Positions 61,476 through 64,000 of a stretch of 64,000 nucleotides of DNA are shown piece by piece (the stretch's first letter is position 1; every line of letters begins with the position of its first letter). Made by a program: the position numbers and the translations under genes. Source of the stretch: Cognatishimia activa. Its GTDB lineage: Bacteria; Pseudomonadota; Alphaproteobacteria; Rhodobacterales; Rhodobacteraceae. Below the pieces are notes generated by a model. The model was not told the origin of the DNA. It did no database searches and saw only the letters and a list, made by a program, of their open reading frames with translations. The DNA lies in assembly GCF_026016445.1 (NCBI RefSeq), contig NZ_CP096147.1, forward strand, positions 3,074,501-3,138,500. Direction: 5' to 3'.

Positions 61476-62939
61476 ATGCTGAACCTGAAAGATGCTTCTC
61501 TATTTCGTCAGGGCGTTCCGGTTGGAACCCGTTGGGTGGACGCTGATCCTGAAACGGGCACTGCGATTTACAATCCTTCTACAGGCGCGCTGATCGGCCA
61601 TGTGCCCAATCTCGGCGTGGCTGAAACCGAAGAAGCCATCGCCGTGGCAGAAGATTCCCGACACGCGTGGGCGGCGCAGACCGCAAAACAACGCAGCGCT
61701 GTGATACGTCGTTGGTTCGAACTTCTTCAGGAAAATGCAGATGATCTCGCGACTATTCTGACAGCTGAGCAGGGTAAACCTTTCAACGAAGCAAAGGGCG
61801 AAATCGCCTATGGTGCGGGGTTCCTTGAGTGGTTCGCTGAAGAGGCGCGTCGGGCTTATGGGGAAACCATTCCTGCTCCAATCGCAGATCGTCGATTGGT
61901 TGTCATCAAGCAACCCATCGGTGTTGTCGCAGCGATCACCCCTTGGAATTTCCCGAATGCGATGATCACCCGCAAGGCGGGCCCTGCGTTGGCGGCGGGT
62001 TGTTCTATGGTTTTGAAACCAGCTCCACAGACACCTTTCTCTGCCATCGCCTTGGCAATTCTAGCGGAACGCGCTGGTTTGCCTGCAGGTTTGTTCTCTC
62101 TAATAACGGGTGATGCTGCAGCCATCGGTGGTGTGATGACGGCAAGCCCCATCGTTAAAAAGCTGACTTTCACAGGCTCCACAGGGGTCGGTTCCCTGCT
62201 TTATAGCCAGTGTGCGCCGACTGTGAAAAAGCTTGGACTAGAGCTCGGTGGGAATGCTCCGTTTATCGTTTTTGATGATGCAGATCTCGATTCTGCAGCG
62301 GAAGGTGCGCTTTGGTCTAAGTTCCGTAACAATGGCCAAACATGTGTTTGTGCGAACCGGATTTATGTTCAAGCCGGTGTCTACGATGCCTTTGCTGAGA
62401 AATTCGCGAAGAAAGTCGCGGGTCTAAAGATTGCAGATGGTTTTGAAGAGGGCGCGCAGATTGGCCCATTGATCGATGAGAACGCCGTCGCAAAAGTCGA
62501 GCGCCACATTAGCGATGCTGTCGCTAAGGGGGCGTCCGTTGCGGCCGGTGGTCAACGCCACGAACTCGGTGGACTGTTTTTTGAGCCAACCATCCTACGT
62601 GATGCGACTGATGACATGGTCTTTGCCTCTGAAGAGATCTTTGGTCCTGTCGCCCCTCTATTCAAGTTCGAGACCGAAGAAGAGGTTGTCGCGGCGGCGA
62701 ATGATACCGAATACGGGTTGGCAGCCTATTTCTATTCTCGAGATATGGCGCGCAGCTGGCGTGTCAGCGAAGCACTTGATTACGGTATGGTTGGTGTGAA
62801 TGCAGGGGTTATTGCGACCCATGAGGCGCCATTCGGTGGCGTGAAAATGTCAGGCCTTGGCCGTGAGGGCGCGCGCCAAGGTCTCGATGAATTCATGGAA
62901 GAAAAATACATCTGCATGGCTGATGTAAAACCGGCCTAA
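61476..62939 (+). CDS. gabD: NAD(P)-dependent succinate-semialdehyde dehydrogenase-like ALDH
   Basis: 487 aa from the second of two adjacent ATGs, which has GAGG at better spacing. Full ALDH: TPWNFPNAMITRKAGPALAAG, LELGGNAPFIVFDDAD (Glu base) and RNNGQTCVCANRI (Cys nucleophile), ending EAPFGGVKMSGLGREG. GabD-type enzymes oxidise succinate semialdehyde from GABA or related routes. No gabT is adjacent, so the substrate is an inference from similarity. Confidence 0.88.
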   Translation: MLNLKDASLFRQGVPVGTRWVDADPETGTAIYNPSTGALIGHVPNLGVAETEEAIAVAEDSRHAWAAQTAKQRSAVIRRWFELLQENADDLATILTAEQGKPFNEAKGEIAYGAGFLEWFAEEARRAYGETIPAPIADRRLVVIKQPIGVVAAITPWNFPNAMITRKAGPALAAGCSMVLKPAPQTPFSAIALAILAERAGLPAGLFSLITGDAAAIGGVMTASPIVKKLTFTGSTGVGSLLYSQCAPTVKKLGLELGGNAPFIVFDDADLDSAAEGALWSKFRNNGQTCVCANRIYVQAGVYDAFAEKFAKKVAGLKIADGFEEGAQIGPLIDENAVAKVERHISDAVAKGASVAAGGQRHELGGLFFEPTILRDATDDMVFASEEIFGPVAPLFKFETEEEVVAAANDTEYGLAAYFYSRDMARSWRVSEALDYGMVGVNAGVIATHEAPFGGVKMSGLGREGARQGLDEFMEEKYICMADVKPA

Positions 62940-62959
62940 CCCAATATAAACCTTATATA

Positions 62960-62985
62960 AAGCCCGCCAATTTGGTGGGCTTTTT
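62960..62985 (+). terminator. Rho-independent terminator after gabD-like gene
   Basis: AAGCCCGCC (62960-62968) and GGTGGGCTT (62974-62982) pair over 9 bp, followed by TTT. Confidence 0.88.
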
Positions 62986-63057
62986 CCATTCAGATGAGTT
63001 CACATCCTACGCCCCAAAGCAGAAACTGGATTGACAGGTTTCCGGTTGGGTTGTTAG

Positions 63058-63243
63058 CACGACGGTAGATGGTTTTCGGGATCTATGATTCCGATAAAAG
63101 GGAATACGGTGCGGCTTTCTTGCAAAGCCAATTCCGTGACTGCCCCCGCAACTGTAAGCGGCGAGCCAAACCGAATTATCCACTGGGCATACTGCCTGGG
63201 AAGGATCGGAGCGGCAAAGACCCGTAAGTCAGGAGACCTGCCA
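63058..63243 (+). ncRNA. Cobalamin riboswitch
   Basis: Conserved blocks appear in order: AAAGGGAATACGGTG (63097-63111), the core GACTGCCCCCGCAACTGTAA (63138-63157), CTGGGAAGG (63196-63204) and the B12 box AAGTCAGGAGACCTGCC (63226-63242). Ends are estimated. The platform is a hairpin CGGGG (63266-63270)/CCCCG (63273-63277) just before a GGAGGGAG ribosome site, with no T-run, so control of translation is more likely than of termination. Adenosyl- or methylcobalamin should switch off the genes downstream. Confidence 0.95.
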
Positions 63244-63288
63244 TCATCCTAGTAACCAACCCGGGCGGGGTTCCCCGGAGGGAGACCG

Positions 63289-63414
63289 ATGATGATTTTT
63301 CAGGCCCGTGCCTTTGACATAACTGGTTCCTTCTTCTCCCCGTGTTCGTGCGGAGGACAATATGAGCCAATTATCCACTCACCAGATCACTGTTTGCGCG
63401 TCGTGTCGCCATAA
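63289..63414 (+). CDS. Possible small leader ORF after the riboswitch
   Basis: 41 codons starting with two ATGs (63289, 63292) and preceded by GGAGGGAGACCG, a better ribosome site than most in the window. It begins MMIFQARAFDITG, has SPCSCGG in the middle and ends LRVVSP before TAA. It overlaps the first 53 nt of the DUF1636 gene in another frame. It may be a coupling leader whose translation the riboswitch controls, or may be chance. No similarity recognised. Confidence 0.35.
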   Translation: MMIFQARAFDITGSFFSPCSCGGQYEPIIHSPDHCLRVVSP

Positions 63415-63769
63415 GGGCGATAGCTGTCGTCCAGGTTATGAATTGATCGAGCGTCTGCGTGCAGCAATTGCCGCCGCTGGGGATGCCATTCCAGAAGAGT
63501 TCGAGATTTCAGGAACAGCTTGCATGGCAGGCTGCGATAGACCCTGTACCGTTGCTTACTTCGGTTCGCGCAAGGCAACCTATTTGTTTGGGGATATCGA
63601 TCCTGATGAAGACATTTCTGATCTGGTAGAATTTGCACGCCAATACGCATTTCTTAACGATGGCTGGTGCTCGTCTGTAGATCGCCCTGGCAAGCTTAGA
63701 AAGAACACCTTGGCACGCGTTCCAGCAAGCATGATTGCTATCGAGCCGGTCGCAGAGGCGGTGCAATGA
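63362..63769 (+). CDS. DUF1636 Cys-rich protein
   Basis: 135 aa. Seven cysteines: Cys12, Cys15 and Cys22 (VCASCRHKGDSC), Cys54, Cys58 and Cys62 (CMAGCDRPC) and Cys103. The CxxC...C and CxxxCxxxC spacing suggests a thioredoxin-fold [2Fe-2S] ferredoxin or a metal-handling protein. DUF1636 is often found beside cobalamin or cobalt genes. It has its own GGAGGACA ribosome site. ATGA overlap with the ABC ATPase indicates joint translation. Function is not known; a role in corrinoid or cobalt handling is inferred from the riboswitch. Confidence 0.87.
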   Translation: MSQLSTHQITVCASCRHKGDSCRPGYELIERLRAAIAAAGDAIPEEFEISGTACMAGCDRPCTVAYFGSRKATYLFGDIDPDEDISDLVEFARQYAFLNDGWCSSVDRPGKLRKNTLARVPASMIAIEPVAEAVQ

Positions 63770-64000
63770 GCTACCAACCTGCTTCCGCAGATGTTCGTGC
63801 AATGAATATTTCCTGGGGGCCTTCCAAAGATGAGTCTCTCATTCTTAAGCCGATCAGCTTTCATCTAACCGCTGGACGTGTGCTTGGGATCGTGGGGCCA
63901 AACGGAGCAGGCAAGTCGACACTTTTACGATTGCTCTATCGTTTCAATTTGCCTGCAACCGGCAACGTGGAAGTGGATGGGCAGGATATTTGGAACCTAA
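63766..64000 (+). CDS. ABC transporter ATPase, FecE/BtuD type (cut by window edge)
   Basis: Only the first 78 residues are in the window. It opens with a FecCD-type ATPase fold; Walker A GIVGPNGAGKST is complete, followed by LLRLLYRFNLPATGNVEVDGQDIW. The family imports iron complexes or vitamin B12 with a FecCD permease. As it is second in a cobalamin-riboswitch operon, corrinoid uptake (BtuD role) is the best guess. Permease and binding protein should lie to the right. Confidence 0.88.
   Translation, partial: MSYQPASADVRAMNISWGPSKDESLILKPISFHLTAGRVLGIVGPNGAGKSTLLRLLYRFNLPATGNVEVDGQDIWNL

Noticed and set aside
1..64000. tRNA or rRNA genes, insertion sequences, prophage, CRISPR arrays, origin of replication
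   Set aside because: None seen on reading both strands: no clover-leaf or TTCGAATC-like arm in gaps, no transposase or integrase frames, no regular spacer-repeat arrays.

Overview
The window reads as the chromosome of a marine alphaproteobacterium of the Rhodobacteraceae (Roseobacter group). The evidence is the gene content and order: rbfA and dapB divergent, rsmB–heparinase–purH, an endonuclease-type MutL without MutH, DUF3035/BamF, DUF1636 behind a cobalamin riboswitch, an ALDH16-type double aldehyde dehydrogenase with DeoC, a Mur-type manganese operon, and FAD/GcvT dimethylglycine-dehydrogenase-like genes. Base composition is moderate in GC and fairly even. I see no rRNA, tRNA, insertion sequence, prophage or CRISPR array. 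Coding density is very high; the only gap over 300 bases (62940-63361) holds a terminator, a riboswitch and a possible leader ORF.

Layout. 1-13.9 kb: housekeeping genes (xth, cnoX-like, LON-domain protein, Trm112, ubiH-type hydroxylase, amidase, dapC-like aminotransferase, ftsK, lolA, a lytic transglycosylase lipoprotein, hspQ, gamma-glutamyltransferase, and a STAS/anti-sigma kinase pair). 14-22.6 kb: thiolase, free-methionine-sulfoxide reductase, then a methylated-amine block (XRE-cupin regulator, FAD/GcvT oxidoreductase, GbdR-like AraC regulator, second FAD/GcvT oxidoreductase). 22.6-31.4 kb: rarD, rluA, 1-Cys peroxiredoxin, pnp, then an accessory block of ArsR regulator, PLP decarboxylase, PNPOx-like flavoprotein and MFS exporter. 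31.5-36.8 kb: rpsO, RTX protein, DUF5665, DUF1643, truB, DUF2233, rbfA and divergent dapB; this is the ancestral rbfA-truB-rpsO-pnp order with two accessory insertions. 36.8-46.9 kb: DUF983, SDHAF4-like factor, rsmB, heparinase-like protein, purH, lspA, a BamF-like lipoprotein, an M16 peptidase pair and a GNAT enzyme. 46.9-55.5 kb: deoC-ALDH16-NAD(P)-binding protein on the minus strand and sitABCD on the plus strand, the latter behind a double Mur-like box placed on its promoter. 55.5-64 kb: Lrp regulator, UspA, alanine/glycine symporter, mutL-rmuC, DUF3775, a GabD-like dehydrogenase, and the cobalamin-riboswitch operon, which runs off the right edge inside its ABC ATPase.

Functional themes are one-carbon and methylated-amine catabolism, metal and cobalamin acquisition, cell-envelope biogenesis and translation/RNA processing. 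The points most worth following are the riboswitch leader with a small ORF in front of a Cys-rich DUF1636 protein, the PLP-decarboxylase/ArsR block inserted next to pnp, the ALDH16 pseudoenzyme fusion, a manganese permease with a soluble winged-helix-like tail, and a set of U-less hairpins sitting on stop codons.
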